Shown: one piece after another, positions 27,320 through 37,849 of the stretch
How positions within the stretch are numbered: the stretch's first letter is position 1
How the letters are laid out: each line of letters starts with the position of its first letter
Assembly (NCBI RefSeq): GCF_900111095.1
Contig: NZ_FOGB01000001.1
Span: forward strand, 186,001-250,000
DNA from: Amphritea atlantica
Lineage (GTDB): Bacteria > Pseudomonadota > Gammaproteobacteria > Pseudomonadales > Balneatricaceae
DNA length: 64,000 nt
Direction: 5' to 3'
Program-made: the position numbers and the translations under genes
The notes under the pieces: generated by a model
The model's input: only the letters and a program-made list of their open reading frames with translations
Database searches by the model: none
What the model was told of the DNA's origin: nothing

Positions 27320-28573
27320 ATGCAGCAATATTCTGGTTTCGGACTGTTGAAACACAGTCTGAGTCATCACGAGAACTGGCAGCGTGTCTGGCGTAACCCT
27401 ACGCCGAAGAAGAAGTACGATGTGATTATCATCGGTGGCGGCGGTCATGGTCTGGCTACTGCATACTATCTGGCGAAAGAACACGGTATCACCAACGTGG
27501 CTGTGCTGGAAAAGGGGCATCTGGCTGGTGGTAACATTGCTCGTAACACCACTATTGTGCGTTCAAACTACCTGTGGGACGAGTCCGCTGCTCTGTACGA
27601 GCATTCCATGAAACTGTGGGAAGGTCTGGCGCAGGAACTGAACTACAACGTTATGTTCTCCCAGCGCGGCGTATACCATACCTGTCACACATTGCAGGAT
27701 ATGCGTGCCAACGAACGTCTGGTTTCCGCCAACAGGTTGCAGGGTATTGACAACGAAATGGTTGATGCCGAACAGCTGCAGAAAGAGATTCCCTCCCTCG
27801 ATTGCTCTAAGGGTGCCCGTTACCCGATTATGGGAGCGTCTGTGCAGCGTCGTGCCGGTAACGCCCGTCATGATGCCGTGGCCTGGGGATATGCCCGTGC
27901 AGCCGATGCGCTGGGTGTCGATCTGATTCAGAACTGCGAAGTAACTGATATGGAGATCAGTGACGGCAAGATTACGGGTGTCAAAACCAAGCAGTACGGT
28001 GTCCTCAAGGCTGACCGTGTGGGTTGCGTAGTGGCCGGTAACAGTGGTGTGCTGGCTAAGATGGCCGGTTTCCAACTGCCGGTTGAATCCCACCCGCTGC
28101 AGGCGCTGGTATCTGAACCGATCAAGCCTTTCCTTGATACGGTTGTGATGTCTAACCATGTGCACGGTTACATGAGCCAGTCAGATAAGGGTGACCTGGT
28201 GATTGGTGCCGGTATCGATGGCTGGGTTGGTTACGGCCAGCGTGGCTCTTACGGCATTATCGAACATACGCTTCAGGCGATTGTTGAGATGTTCCCGTGC
28301 ACCAGCCGCGTGCGCATGAACCGTCAGTGGGGTGGTATTGTCGACGCCTGTCCTGATGCCAGTCCGATTATTTCCGATACGCCGGTGAAGAACCTGTTCT
28401 TCAACTGTGGCTGGGGTACGGGTGGATTTAAGGGGACTCCGGGCTCCGGTAACCTGTTCGCGCATACGCTGGCACATGGCAAACCTCATCCGATTGCGGA
28501 GCCTTTCTCTATACAGCGCTTCCATACCGGTGCACTGATCGATGAACACGGCGCTGCCGGTGTAGCACATTAA
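27320..28573 (+). CDS. soxB: sarcosine oxidase beta subunit
   Basis: 417-residue subunit of heterotetrameric sarcosine oxidase, which oxidatively demethylates sarcosine to glycine; holds the active site FAD/FMN. The ATG at 27320 gives the classic start [20 protein letters not shown], with GGAG upstream. The dinucleotide site [20 protein letters not shown] and [16 protein letters not shown] are present. First of soxBDAG. Confidence 0.95.
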   Translation: MQQYSGFGLLKHSLSHHENWQRVWRNPTPKKKYDVIIIGGGGHGLATAYYLAKEHGITNVAVLEKGHLAGGNIARNTTIVRSNYLWDESAALYEHSMKLWEGLAQELNYNVMFSQRGVYHTCHTLQDMRANERLVSANRLQGIDNEMVDAEQLQKEIPSLDCSKGARYPIMGASVQRRAGNARHDAVAWGYARAADALGVDLIQNCEVTDMEISDGKITGVKTKQYGVLKADRVGCVVAGNSGVLAKMAGFQLPVESHPLQALVSEPIKPFLDTVVMSNHVHGYMSQSDKGDLVIGAGIDGWVGYGQRGSYGIIEHTLQAIVEMFPCTSRVRMNRQWGGIVDACPDASPIISDTPVKNLFFNCGWGTGGFKGTPGSGNLFAHTLAHGKPHPIAEPFSIQRFHTGALIDEHGAAGVAH

Positions 28574-28588
28574 CAGGGGCTAATTAAC

Positions 28589-28873
28589 ATGTTGCATATC
28601 TACTGCCCGCACTGTGCGGAATATCGCGAAGAAGAAGAGTTTCACTGCGCTGGTCAGGCGCATATAGCGCGTCCACTAGACCCGGAAGCCTGCTCCGATC
28701 AGGAGTGGGGCGAATATCTGTTTTTCCGGAAGAACCCTCGTGGTCTTCACCATGAACTGTGGGTACACGCAGCCGGTTGTCGTAAGTTCTTCAATATGAC
28801 CCGCGACACCCAGACCTATGAAATTAAAGAAGTCTACAAGATCGGCGAGCAGCCATCTGTAGTGGCTGAGTAA
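28589..28873 (+). CDS. soxD: sarcosine oxidase delta subunit
   Basis: 94-residue zinc-binding subunit of sarcosine oxidase. It starts MLHIYCPHCAEYREEEEFHC, with the CPHC...H/C zinc ligands, and has HELWVHAAGCRKFFNMTRDT. 15 bases after soxB, 13 before soxA. Confidence 0.95.
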   Translation: MLHIYCPHCAEYREEEEFHCAGQAHIARPLDPEACSDQEWGEYLFFRKNPRGLHHELWVHAAGCRKFFNMTRDTQTYEIKEVYKIGEQPSVVAE

Positions 28874-28886
28874 CAGGAGCGGAATA

Positions 28887-31800
28887 ATGACACAACAGAA
28901 CCGCCTCACCAGCGGAGGTCGAATTGACCGTTCCAAGCCGCTGACGTTTACCTATAACGGTAAGCAGTATCAAGGTTTTCAGGGCGACACGCTGGCATCT
29001 GCGATGCTGGCAAACGGCATCAACGTTGTTGCCCGAAGTTTTAAATACAGCCGTCCGCGGGGGATTGTCGCCTGTGGTGCAGAGGAACCGAATGCGGTGC
29101 TGCAGCTGGGCGCGACTGAAGCGACTCAGGTGCCTAACGTACGTGCCACTCAGCAAGAGTTGTTTGATGGCCTGGTATCGGCTTCGACCAATGGCTGGCC
29201 AAGTGTTGACACCGACGTCATGGGCCTGATGGGTAAAGTTGGTGGCAATATGATGCCACCGGGTTTCTATTACAAAACCTTTATGTTTCCACAGTCGATG
29301 TGGCATACCTACGAATCAGTGATTCGTAAGGCTGCAGGTCTCGGACGTGCACCTCGTGAAGGTGACCCGGATCGTTATGACTCCATTAATCAGCACTGTG
29401 ATGTGATGATAGTGGGTGCGGGTCCTGCTGGTCTTGCGGCGGCGCTGACGGCTGCCCGTGGTGGTGCCCGTGTGATTATTGCCGACGAGCAGAATGAGTT
29501 CGGTGGTAGCCTGCTGAATGGCAAAGAGACACTGGATGGCAAGCCTGCTGCTGAGTGGGTACGCGCTGTCGTAGAAGAGCTGGGGACCTATGAAGATGTG
29601 CTGATGCTGCCGCGTTCAACCGTGAACGGCTATCACGATCATAACTTCCTCACGATTCATGAGCGTTGTACTGATCATCTGGCGGATATTGCGCCGGTCA
29701 ATCAGGTGCGTCAGCGGATGCATCGGGTGCGTGCTAAGTGGGTTGTTCTGGCCACTGGCGCTCATGAACGTCCACTGGTTTACGCGAATAACGATGTGCC
29801 TGGCTGTATGGTGTCTGGTGCGGTTTCTGCTTACATCAATCGCTATGGTGTTGTACCGGGTAATGAACTGGTCGTAATGACCACCAACGACTATGGTTAT
29901 CAGGCAGCGCTGGACTGGGCTGATGCGGGTCGTAAGGTCGTGGCTATCGTCGATACCCGTGAAGCAGCGGTCGGTGACCGTACCGAAGCAGCACGCAAGC
30001 GAGGCCTGAATATTATTTCCGGTTCTGCGGTGATTGAAGTGCAGGGCAGCAAACGGGTCACGGGTGTGTCTGTGGCGGCGATCAGTGCGTCCGGCTCTAA
30101 AGTGATCGGTTCTGTGACTAAGCTGAAAGCCGATACGGTTGCCTCTTCCGGTGGCTGGAGTCCGGTGATTCACCTGTCCTGTCATACCGGTAGTCGTCCG
30201 GTATGGAATGAAGAGATCGTTGGCTTCCTGCCAGGCGAGACGGTACAGAAGCAACTGACCGCCGGCGGTATCAACGGTCAGTATGAAACTGCCGCCGCTC
30301 TGCGAGAGGGTTTTGACGCCGGTCAGAAAGCGTTGGTTGAAGTGGGTCTGGCAGCCGCAGAAGTGGTTCTGCCGCAAGCGCAGATGCTTAAAGTGGCAGC
30401 GCCAATGAGCCTGTTCCATGTTCCGCATCTGAAGCCAACGTCTCAGGCACCGAAACAGTTTGTCGATTATCAGACCGATGTTACGGCTGCGGGTATCGAG
30501 ATTGCATGTCGTGAAGGCTTTGAAGCGATTGAGCACGTCAAGCGTTATACCGCGATGGGTTTTGGTACTGATCAGGGTAAACTGGGTAATATCAATGGTA
30601 TGGCAGTGGCAGCGAAAGCGCTGAACCAGTCTATTCCTGAGACCGGCACCACGGTTTTCCGTCCGAACTACACGCCGATTGCTTTTGGTGCTATTGCGGG
30701 CAGCCATAGCGGTGCTCTGTTTGAGCCGAAGCGTTTCACAGCGATGCACAAGTGGCATGTTGAGCACGGTGCAGAGTTTGAGGATGTCGGTCAGTGGAAA
30801 CGTCCATGGTATTTCCCGAAAGCAGGGGAAACCATGCAACAGACGCTGAATCGTGAGTGTCTGGCGGTACGGAATTCTATCGGTATTCTGGATGCATCAA
30901 CACTGGGTAAGATCGATATTCAGGGTAAAGATGCGCGTGAATTCCTGGGCCGGGTTTACACGAATGCCTGGGCCAAGCTGGCGGTAGGTAAGTGTCGTTA
31001 TGGTCTGATGTGTGGCGAAGACGGCATGGTATTTGATGATGGTGTTACCGCCTGTCTGGGCGAGAACCACTTCGTCATGACTACCACGACCGGTGGTGCA
31101 GCACATGTGTATGAGTGGCTGGAAATCTACCATCAGACTGAGTGGCCGGAACTGGAAGTGTATTTCAATACGGTAACCGATCACTGGTCGACAGCGACGA
31201 TTACCGGGCCGAACAGCCGTAAGCTGCTGGCTGAGCTGACCGATTATGATGTCAGCAACGAAAACTTTAAATACATGGACTGGAAACAGATCACTGTGGC
31301 TGGTGTACCTGCCCGGGTGTTCCGTATCTCCTTTACCGGCGAACTGTCGTTTGAGATTAACGTTCAGGCGAACTACGGTATGCATGTCTGGGAAAAACTG
31401 CATGAAGCGGGTGAAAAATATGGCCTGACGCCATACGGTACTGAAACCATGCATATTCTGCGGGCTGAAAAAGGTTTCATTATCGCCGGTCAGGACACCG
31501 ATGGTTCGGTACATCCTTACGACCTGGGTATGGGCTGGTGTGTATCTAACCAGAAACCGTTCAGTTACATTGGTAAGCGTGGTATGAACCGGAGTGACTG
31601 TACCCGTGAAAACCGTAAGCAGATGGTCGGTCTGAAAACTAAAGATCCTAAGCAGGTGATTCCGGAAGGTTCTCAGGCGGTACTTGATCCGAAGGCGCCG
31701 GTTCCGATGCCTTTAGAAGGTCATGTGACCTCCAGTTACTGGAGTGAAAACCTGGGCCACTCGATTGCGATGGGCTTTATTAAAGGCGGCCTGGATAAGA

Positions 31801-31904
31801 TGGGTGAAACCGTTTACTACCCACAGGCTGATGGCACTGTGATTGAAGCTGAAATTTGCAGCCCGATCTTCTTTGATCCGAAAGGGGAGCGTCAAAATGT
31901 CTGA
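28887..31904 (+). CDS. soxA: sarcosine oxidase alpha subunit
   Basis: 1005 residues, standard size. An N-terminal 2Fe-2S-like fold without cluster cysteines (PLTFTYNGKQYQGFQGDTLASAMLANG; RSFKYSRPRGIVACG), an NAD-binding domain (VMIVGAGPAGLAAALTAARGGARV), and a C-terminal folate-binding GcvT-like domain (about residues 610-1000) where the methyl group is transferred to THF. The stop overlaps the soxG start by 8 bases. Confidence 0.95.
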   Translation: MTQQNRLTSGGRIDRSKPLTFTYNGKQYQGFQGDTLASAMLANGINVVARSFKYSRPRGIVACGAEEPNAVLQLGATEATQVPNVRATQQELFDGLVSASTNGWPSVDTDVMGLMGKVGGNMMPPGFYYKTFMFPQSMWHTYESVIRKAAGLGRAPREGDPDRYDSINQHCDVMIVGAGPAGLAAALTAARGGARVIIADEQNEFGGSLLNGKETLDGKPAAEWVRAVVEELGTYEDVLMLPRSTVNGYHDHNFLTIHERCTDHLADIAPVNQVRQRMHRVRAKWVVLATGAHERPLVYANNDVPGCMVSGAVSAYINRYGVVPGNELVVMTTNDYGYQAALDWADAGRKVVAIVDTREAAVGDRTEAARKRGLNIISGSAVIEVQGSKRVTGVSVAAISASGSKVIGSVTKLKADTVASSGGWSPVIHLSCHTGSRPVWNEEIVGFLPGETVQKQLTAGGINGQYETAAALREGFDAGQKALVEVGLAAAEVVLPQAQMLKVAAPMSLFHVPHLKPTSQAPKQFVDYQTDVTAAGIEIACREGFEAIEHVKRYTAMGFGTDQGKLGNINGMAVAAKALNQSIPETGTTVFRPNYTPIAFGAIAGSHSGALFEPKRFTAMHKWHVEHGAEFEDVGQWKRPWYFPKAGETMQQTLNRECLAVRNSIGILDASTLGKIDIQGKDAREFLGRVYTNAWAKLAVGKCRYGLMCGEDGMVFDDGVTACLGENHFVMTTTTGGAAHVYEWLEIYHQTEWPELEVYFNTVTDHWSTATITGPNSRKLLAELTDYDVSNENFKYMDWKQITVAGVPARVFRISFTGELSFEINVQANYGMHVWEKLHEAGEKYGLTPYGTETMHILRAEKGFIIAGQDTDGSVHPYDLGMGWCVSNQKPFSYIGKRGMNRSDCTRENRKQMVGLKTKDPKQVIPEGSQAVLDPKAPVPMPLEGHVTSSYWSENLGHSIAMGFIKGGLDKMGETVYYPQADGTVIEAEICSPIFFDPKGERQNV

Positions 31905-32568
31905 TCTGAATGTAATGACTCCTGAAGAGAGCGCAGCCACTAAAGCGGCAGTAATGAATCAGGTTCCCGGCCCTGAGATTCAGGGCCAGTCTCCGCTGCA
32001 CCATGCGGACCTGGAAAGCCTGGCACAGAAAGGCCCTAAAACTGGTGGCGTACATCTGCGTGAACTAAAGCTGCTGGGCCATCTGACCCTGCGTTGTAAT
32101 GCAGAAAATGCCGAGCAACTGGCAGCCGTTGAGCGTGTATTGGGTGTTGCCTTGCCGCTTCAGCCTCTGACTTCTGCTGAGAACGGTGCTTACTCCATTC
32201 GCTGGATGTCACCGGATGAGTGGTTGATTCTGGTGCCAGGGATGGAAACCTTTGATATTGAAACGAAGTTCCGCGACGAGATGCCGGGCCACTATTCACT
32301 GGTAAACAGTAGTGGTGGATCGACCGTTCTGGAACTGTCCGGTGCAAATGTGCTTGAAGTGCTGAAAAAGTCTACGCCGGTGGATCTGCATCCTAAGGCG
32401 TTCCCGGTTGGGAAAGTGGTTTCGACTTTGTTTGCTAAGAGCGGGGCGGTCATTCGCCGCTCTGGTGAGCAGCGCTATGAGTTGGTTATCCGTCGTTCGT
32501 TTGCGGACTATATCTGGCTCTGGTTGCAGGATGCCAGCCGTGAGTACGGCCTGGTGATCGAAGCCTGA
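31897..32568 (+). CDS. soxG: sarcosine oxidase gamma subunit
   Basis: 223 residues from the ATG at 31897, which overlaps the end of soxA (ATGTCTGA) and has GGGGAG upstream. GcvT-like fold: IRWMSPDEWLILVPG, LVNSSGGSTVLELSG, VIRRSGEQRYELVIRRSFADYIWLWL. Completes the heterotetramer. A terminator follows at 32585-32609. Confidence 0.94.
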   Translation: MSDLNVMTPEESAATKAAVMNQVPGPEIQGQSPLHHADLESLAQKGPKTGGVHLRELKLLGHLTLRCNAENAEQLAAVERVLGVALPLQPLTSAENGAYSIRWMSPDEWLILVPGMETFDIETKFRDEMPGHYSLVNSSGGSTVLELSGANVLEVLKKSTPVDLHPKAFPVGKVVSTLFAKSGAVIRRSGEQRYELVIRRSFADYIWLWLQDASREYGLVIEA

Positions 32569-32584
32569 TTATACTGAACCAGAT

Positions 32585-32609
32585 GCCAGCCCTGACCGGG
32601 GCTGGCTTT
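32585..32609 (+). terminator. intrinsic terminator after soxG
   Basis: GCCAGCCC (32585-32592) and GGGCTGGC (32598-32605) form a perfect 8-bp stem followed by TTTA. A short T-run makes it a moderate-strength terminator, allowing some read-through to purU. Confidence 0.7.
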
Positions 32610-32682
32610 ATCCGTTTGCTTCTGTTGAGTTTGTGACGGCTAGCCGCAATTCAATGCAGCAGATAAGAGCAGGAGTCCTCAA

Positions 32683-33555
32683 ATGACAGATACAACAAAA
32701 CCAAAGCACTGGATCTTTACTGCCAGCTGTCCAAGCATGCTGGGTACCGTTGATGTGGTCACCCGCTATATGGCTGAAGCGGGTAACTATGTGGATGAGA
32801 TCCACTCATTTGATGATCGGGTCTCTAAACGCTTTTTTATCCGTATTGAGTTTCAGCCAATCAAGGACGGGTTTAGCGAGGAAAAATTTAACGCCGAGTT
32901 TGCGCCCAGAGCTGCAGAGTTTGGCATGGAGTGGGATCTGACTAAGCCGGATCACCGTCCCCGCGTGGCGATTCTGGTGTCTAAGTACGATCACTGTCTC
33001 AACGATCTGCTGTACCGCTATCGCACCGGTCAGTTGAATATTGAAGTACCGGTGATTATCTCCAATCATCCTGATCTGGAGCATCTGGCTGAGTGGCATG
33101 GTATCCCTTACCACCATCTGCCGATCTCCCCGGAGACCAAACCCTACCAGGAAGCAGAGATCGTTAAGCTGCTGGAACAGTACGATATCGAGTTGGTTGT
33201 GCTGGCTCGTTACATGCAGGTTCTGTCCCCGTGGATGTGCGATCAGTTGAATGGTAAAGCGATCAATATTCACCATTCCCTGTTGCCGGGCTTTAAGGGT
33301 GCGAGACCTTATCATCAGGCCTGGGAGAAAGGGGTTAAGATGGTTGGTGCCACTGCTCACTACGTCAATAATGATCTGGACGAAGGTCCGATTATTACCC
33401 AGGGGATCCAGACCGTCGATCATGCATTTTATCCAGAGGATCTGATCTCCAAAGGGCAGGATGTTGAGCGGGTCACCCTGTTTAACGCGATCCGTTATCA
33501 CATTGAGAAGCGGGTATTTCTCAATGGCGGACGTACCATTGTGTTTTCCAGCTGA
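32683..33555 (+). CDS. purU: formyltetrahydrofolate deformylase
   Basis: 290 residues. Releases formate and THF from 10-formyl-THF, recycling folate loaded by sarcosine demethylation. N-terminal ACT domain (WIFTASCPSMLGTVDVVTRYMAEAGNYV) and C-terminal formyltransferase fold with the catalytic N-H-D set (INIHHSLLPGFKGARPYHQAW ... VGATAHYVNNDLDEGPII). Position after soxG is the usual one in sox loci. Confidence 0.95.
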   Translation: MTDTTKPKHWIFTASCPSMLGTVDVVTRYMAEAGNYVDEIHSFDDRVSKRFFIRIEFQPIKDGFSEEKFNAEFAPRAAEFGMEWDLTKPDHRPRVAILVSKYDHCLNDLLYRYRTGQLNIEVPVIISNHPDLEHLAEWHGIPYHHLPISPETKPYQEAEIVKLLEQYDIELVVLARYMQVLSPWMCDQLNGKAINIHHSLLPGFKGARPYHQAWEKGVKMVGATAHYVNNDLDEGPIITQGIQTVDHAFYPEDLISKGQDVERVTLFNAIRYHIEKRVFLNGGRTIVFSS

Positions 33556-33582
33556 TAAAGTTCCCCTTTCTATCGCTGATTT

Positions 33583-33617
33583 ACGCAGCACAAATTGTTG
33601 TGTTGCGTATCTTTTTC
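33583..33617 (+). terminator. intrinsic terminator after purU
   Basis: ACGCAGCACAA / TTGTGTTGCGT, an 11-bp stem with one G-U pair and loop ATTG, followed by ATCTTTTT. Confidence 0.75.
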
Positions 33618-33837
33618 GAGGGCAGTTAGGATTATCTCTTCCAGAGAGGTATGTAGTGTGTGGCTCATCCTGACTGGCCTCTTTTTCTTACTTTTTTCAG
33701 TCGATAAGCCTGCAAAAACGATATTAATCGTTTTAAGAAAATTTCAGGTCGTTAACTGACATACAACTACACTTATATAAGCTGATAATCGACTTTTACT
33801 ATCAATTTCTGCGCTCAGAATGCGCGGTGGAGACTCT

Positions 33838-35217
33838 ATGTCTATCTCTGTTTTTGATCTTTTTAAAATAGGCGTCGGTCCGTCCAGTTCCCATACCGTT
33901 GGTCCGATGGTTGCAGCAGCAAATTTTGCTGACCATCTGGCACAGCATAATCTGGCTCAGGCGGTTGTGCAGATCCGGGTTGATCTGTATGGCTCTCTGA
34001 GCGCCACAGGCGTGGGACACGGAACAGATAACTCAGTTATTGTCGGCCTGATGGGGGAGAGACCCCATAGCATTGACCCACAGATGATTCTGCCTGCGGT
34101 TGCCGCAGTAAAAGAGAGCAACACCCTCAATCTGTTGGGGCAGTTCCCGATCAGCTTTATCTGGCAGCGGGATATGAATCTGCTGGAGGAGAACCTTCCC
34201 TACCATCCGAACGCAATGCGTCTGAGTGCATTCGACGCCGATGATAATCTGCTGTATGACAATGTGTATTATTCCATCGGTGGTGGGTTTGTCATCGATG
34301 AAAGTGAAGCAACTGCAGATGCTCATGTGGTCCCCCAGGTTGAGCTGCCCTATGAGTTTAATAATGCCGTCGAACTGCTGACGTTGTGTCAGGAGAACAA
34401 GTTCACTGTCAGTCAGTTGATGATGGAAAACGAAAAGGTCTGGCGCAGCGAGAAAGAGGTTCGCGATGGACTGATGGATATCTGGGCGGCGATGAAAGAG
34501 TGCATCGCTAACGGTCTTCATAGTGAAGGGATACTGCCTGGGGGCTTGCACGTCAAACGGCGGGCGATGGGGCTGCACAAGTCGCTGATCCGTTCGACTA
34601 AACCCAATATTATCTCCTCCACACTGGGAGCGATGGATTGGGTGAACCTGTATGCACTGGCTGTGAATGAAGAAAATGCTGCCGGTGGGCGGATGGTTAC
34701 GGCACCGACTAACGGCGCGGCAGGTATTATTCCCGCGGTATTGATGTATTACACCGAGTTCACCCCGAATGCGACCGAGGAAAACGTTGTCGATTTCCTG
34801 CTGGCGGCGGCGGCAATTGGCGCCCTGTGTAAGAAAAACGCTTCAATTTCCGGCGCAGAAGTGGGCTGTCAGGGAGAGGTCGGCTCTGCCTGTGCCATGG
34901 CGGCGGCAGGTCTTTGTGAAGTATTGGGGGGCACCCCTGAACAGGTAGAAAATGCTGCAGAGATCGGTCTGGAACACAATCTGGGTCTGACCTGTGACCC
35001 GGTGGGTGGACTGGTGCAGGTGCCCTGTATTGAACGCAACGCTATTGGTGCCATGAAAGCGATCAATGCCACTCAGATGGCGCTGCGCGGCGATGGTAAA
35101 CACTTTATCTCGCTGGACAAAGTGATCAGAACCATGCGCGACACCGGTATGGATATGCAGGATAAATATAAGGAAACCTCCCGCGGCGGTTTGGCGGTAA
35201 ACGCAATCGAGTGTTAA
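33838..35217 (+). CDS. sdaB: L-serine dehydratase (L-serine ammonia-lyase)
   Basis: 459 residues. A [4Fe-4S] enzyme that turns serine into pyruvate and ammonia, the last step here from methylated amines to central metabolism. The ATG at 33838 has GGTGGAG upstream. Key segments: [16 protein letters not shown] near the start and the cluster cysteines in [25 protein letters not shown] and [17 protein letters not shown]. Single-chain type. Ends before a terminator at 35290-35318. Confidence 0.95.
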   Translation: MSISVFDLFKIGVGPSSSHTVGPMVAAANFADHLAQHNLAQAVVQIRVDLYGSLSATGVGHGTDNSVIVGLMGERPHSIDPQMILPAVAAVKESNTLNLLGQFPISFIWQRDMNLLEENLPYHPNAMRLSAFDADDNLLYDNVYYSIGGGFVIDESEATADAHVVPQVELPYEFNNAVELLTLCQENKFTVSQLMMENEKVWRSEKEVRDGLMDIWAAMKECIANGLHSEGILPGGLHVKRRAMGLHKSLIRSTKPNIISSTLGAMDWVNLYALAVNEENAAGGRMVTAPTNGAAGIIPAVLMYYTEFTPNATEENVVDFLLAAAAIGALCKKNASISGAEVGCQGEVGSACAMAAAGLCEVLGGTPEQVENAAEIGLEHNLGLTCDPVGGLVQVPCIERNAIGAMKAINATQMALRGDGKHFISLDKVIRTMRDTGMDMQDKYKETSRGGLAVNAIEC

Positions 35218-35289
35218 GGGTATTGATAGTTAATGCACTATAATCTCTTTATTACACGTCTGTTTTTTTGAAAGACAGGGTTCAGATAT

Positions 35290-35318
35290 ACGCCATTTAT
35301 CACTAAAATGGCGTTTTT
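35290..35318 (+). terminator. intrinsic terminator after sdaB
   Basis: ACGCCATTT / AAATGGCGT stem (within 35290-35313) followed by TTTT. It ends the glyA-sox-purU-sdaB block before gbdR. Confidence 0.75.
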
Positions 35319-35429
35319 GAATCCCTGGCGGGCCGATTGAGGTATAGTCGGATTCAAGAGATCAGATTGAAGAAATCAGATTCTAGAGACTAACTAACAC
35401 TCCCTATGCAGTTCCGTAAGGAATGCTGC

Positions 35430-36578
35430 GTGATTACAGGTTTGCTTATGACGAATGAGATTAACGGTGGGCGTCCGCGAAGCATTGGATTCCTGCTGTT
35501 AAATAATTTCACTATGATCTCTCTGGCAGCGGCGGTTGAAGCCCTGCGGATGGCCAATCAGCTTAGTGGTGAAGAGCTGTACGTCTGGTACACAATCACT
35601 ATCGATGGTCAGCCCGTGAGTGCCAGCGACGGGATTACCATCACTCCTGATGCCGGTTTTGATAACTGTCCCGGGCTGGATACCGTGATCGTTGCCGGTG
35701 GTCTGAATGTCACTAAAGTTTACAACCGTATCCATATCAACTGGTTGCAGGAAAGAGAGCGCAAAGGGTGTAAAATCGGGGCGATCTGCACCGGCGCATA
35801 CCTGTTAGCCGCAGCAGGCCTGCTGGATGGGTATGAGTGCAGTACCCACTGGGAGTATCTCGCTGCGCTTCAAGAAGCATTTCCACGTGTGAAGTGTTCC
35901 AGCCGGCTGTTCAGTTTTGATCGCAATCGAATGACCTGCACCGGTGGCACCGTGCCTCTGGATATGATGCTCAATATGATTAAGCTGGAGCATGGTTATC
36001 AGCTCTCAACGGCGATATCAGAGATGTTTATCTGTGATCGCATTCGTGATGAAAGTGATCAGCAGAAGATTCCGTTGCGCCATGTGTTGGGGACAACCCA
36101 GCCAAAATTACTGGAAATAGTGGCGCTGATGGAGGCCAATATTGAAGAGGTGATCGAGATGGATGAGTTGGCGCATTATGTCAACCTGTCCCGTCGCCAG
36201 ATGGAGCGACTGTTCCAGAAATATCTCGACTGTTCTCCTTCCCGTTATTACCTGCGTCTGCGTTTGCTCAGAGCACGGCAGTTGCTCAAACAGACCTCGA
36301 TGTCGATTATTGATATCGCTGCGGCCTGTGGATTTGTCTCTAGTCCCCATTTTAGTAAGTGTTATCGCGAACAGATGGGGATTCCGCCCCGGGATGAGCG
36401 TACCCTGGCGGTTCAGGGGGATGATGAAGAGCTGTTCGAGGCGGCCGCTATCAAGTCTGCTCAGTTCACCAGGTTACCATCTGAGGCAAAAGAGTTTGTT
36501 TCCAGAGATACCCTTTCCGAAGCGAAAACGGAGTCAACTTTTGGTTCGGTTCATCTGAAAGGAAAGCGGGATAAATAG
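35430..36578 (+). CDS. gbdR: GbdR, glycine betaine/dimethylglycine-responsive AraC-type activator
   Basis: GATase1-AraC regulator that in Pseudomonas activates gbcAB, dgcAB, sox and choline-related genes in response to glycine betaine or dimethylglycine. Strong resemblance over the whole length: RPRSIGFLLLNNFTMISLAAAVEALRMANQLSGEELY, CSTHWEYLAALQEAFPRV, RHVLGTTQPKLLEIVALMEANIEE, and HTH RRQMERLFQKYLDCSPSRYYL ... CGFVSSPHFSKCYREQMGIPPRDER. I prefer the GTG at 35430 (AAGGA 7 bases upstream); ATGs at 35406 and 35448 are alternatives. A C-terminal tail of about 60 polar residues exceeds the Pseudomonas protein. Confidence 0.93.
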   Translation: MITGLLMTNEINGGRPRSIGFLLLNNFTMISLAAAVEALRMANQLSGEELYVWYTITIDGQPVSASDGITITPDAGFDNCPGLDTVIVAGGLNVTKVYNRIHINWLQERERKGCKIGAICTGAYLLAAAGLLDGYECSTHWEYLAALQEAFPRVKCSSRLFSFDRNRMTCTGGTVPLDMMLNMIKLEHGYQLSTAISEMFICDRIRDESDQQKIPLRHVLGTTQPKLLEIVALMEANIEEVIEMDELAHYVNLSRRQMERLFQKYLDCSPSRYYLRLRLLRARQLLKQTSMSIIDIAAACGFVSSPHFSKCYREQMGIPPRDERTLAVQGDDEELFEAAAIKSAQFTRLPSEAKEFVSRDTLSEAKTESTFGSVHLKGKRDK

Positions 36579-36999
36579 GGCGCAGGCTGCCGATTTTCCA
36601 GGCTTCAACCGGTATTGCCAGATACCCGATGGGTATTTCAGATGCAACTGGCGATTGCAGGGAATGCTCTGATTTCAGCCCTGTCTTTGACGCTGCAAGC
36701 AATAGCGAAAACCCGATTATTCCCCCTCATGCCCGGCTACAGAATTTCCCCATTAATGTTCTGTCTGTGTTATAAGACACTGAGCGTCTGATTAAGTGTG
36801 GTTTAATCCCGAACTGCGATAAAACGCAGTAGCGATGCAGGTAAAGGGAAGAAATGTCCACGTTCGTTCGCCAGGCCTGAAGTGCCAGAGTTGTAACCTA
36901 TTGATTTCGACCTTTAACCCTGTATTGTTAGGCGTTTAAGGTGTTATTAAAACAGCTTCGGCGGGTAATATTTTCGATTCATCGTGGATGGTAATATAG
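36579..36999. other. gbdR downstream region, no gene seen
   Basis: 421 bases with no convincing reading frame. A CTGCG/CGCAG hairpin with a 6-base loop occurs near 36815-36830, without a T-run. The right end is AT-richer and should hold the promoter of the operon starting at 37000. I looked for glycine and c-di-GMP riboswitch motifs and saw none. Confidence 0.5.
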
Positions 37000-37845
37000 A
37001 TGTTTCGCTATTTTGGTTTTGGATCCAACATGAACATGACTTCGTTGCGGGCGAAGGGTGTTGAGCCTTTGGCATCCAGACGAGCGGTTTTACGGGGTTG
37101 GCGACTGCGTTTTAATGTACAACATTTCTTTCGTCATGAAGGGGGGGTTGGCAACATCGAACGTTCCGGCAATCCGGATGACAGGGTGTTGGGTGTACTG
37201 TATGACTGCCCGGACGAGGCGCTTACCTCGCTGGATGCCATGGAAGCTTACGGCCATGGTTATGACCGTATCACTGTTGAGGTAGAGGATGATGGTGGTA
37301 CTCAGGCATCAGCTTTCGCCTATGTCGGGATGCCAGAGTTTATCAATGATGCCTGCCTGCCAACCCAACGCTATCTTAACCTGTTGATCGAAGGGGCTCG
37401 ATCCGCTGGGTTAGCATCAGAATTTGTATCTTACCTGACAGAGCACCCGGTTCATCAGCCAGATGAATACCCGCGGTTCAAACCGCCGGCAGGCGACTAC
37501 CCCCGATTCAACGCGACGACACTGGCGAATCAGCCGTTGTATACCGCACTGTACGGGGCTGTTTTTGATATGTCTGAAGCCCGGCCGTTACATGATTACC
37601 TGAAGGTTTTTTTTGGTGGAAGGGATATGACTCTGTACCACATTAAACGACTGGATAGCAGTGACGGTAATGAGTCGCTGGAAGATATCCGTCAGGGGCG
37701 TATCAGTGATGCCCAATGGCGCTACCTTAACAGCTATCTCAATGAGTATGCCCGAGAGTACCGTTACGTCGGTCGTTTCGACTACGGCTCAAACCCTGCG
37801 ACAGCTCAAACGACAACACCAACGACAATACTGAGTAAGGAATAG
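37000..37845 (+). CDS. gamma-glutamylcyclotransferase-like protein with C-terminal extension
   Basis: 281 residues. The N-terminal part has the GGCT/AIG2 fold marks: YFGFGSNMNMTSLRAKG (substrate-loop YxxYGSN type), VLYDCPDEALTSLDAMEAYGHGYDRI with the catalytic-type Glu, and FAYVG. Beyond about residue 160 is an unassigned extension (DYPRFNATTLANQPLYTALYGAVFDMS). GGCT enzymes cyclise gamma-glutamyl amines to 5-oxoproline; the substrate here is unknown. First gene of an operon with the next two genes (4- and 21-base gaps). Confidence 0.75.
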   Translation: MFRYFGFGSNMNMTSLRAKGVEPLASRRAVLRGWRLRFNVQHFFRHEGGVGNIERSGNPDDRVLGVLYDCPDEALTSLDAMEAYGHGYDRITVEVEDDGGTQASAFAYVGMPEFINDACLPTQRYLNLLIEGARSAGLASEFVSYLTEHPVHQPDEYPRFKPPAGDYPRFNATTLANQPLYTALYGAVFDMSEARPLHDYLKVFFGGRDMTLYHIKRLDSSDGNESLEDIRQGRISDAQWRYLNSYLNEYAREYRYVGRFDYGSNPATAQTTTPTTILSKE

Positions 37846-37849
37846 AGTA

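Noticed and set aside
29616-30839. Minus-strand open frame of 407 codons inside soxA
   Set aside because: It lies wholly within the well-identified soxA gene, has His/Arg/Thr-rich low-quality composition typical of an antisense frame and no known family features.
36579-36999. Glycine or c-di-GMP riboswitch considered before the GGCT/GGDEF operon (also before glyA and sdaB)
   Set aside because: Read for the conserved core motifs of these riboswitches and did not find them; only short unrelated hairpins are present.
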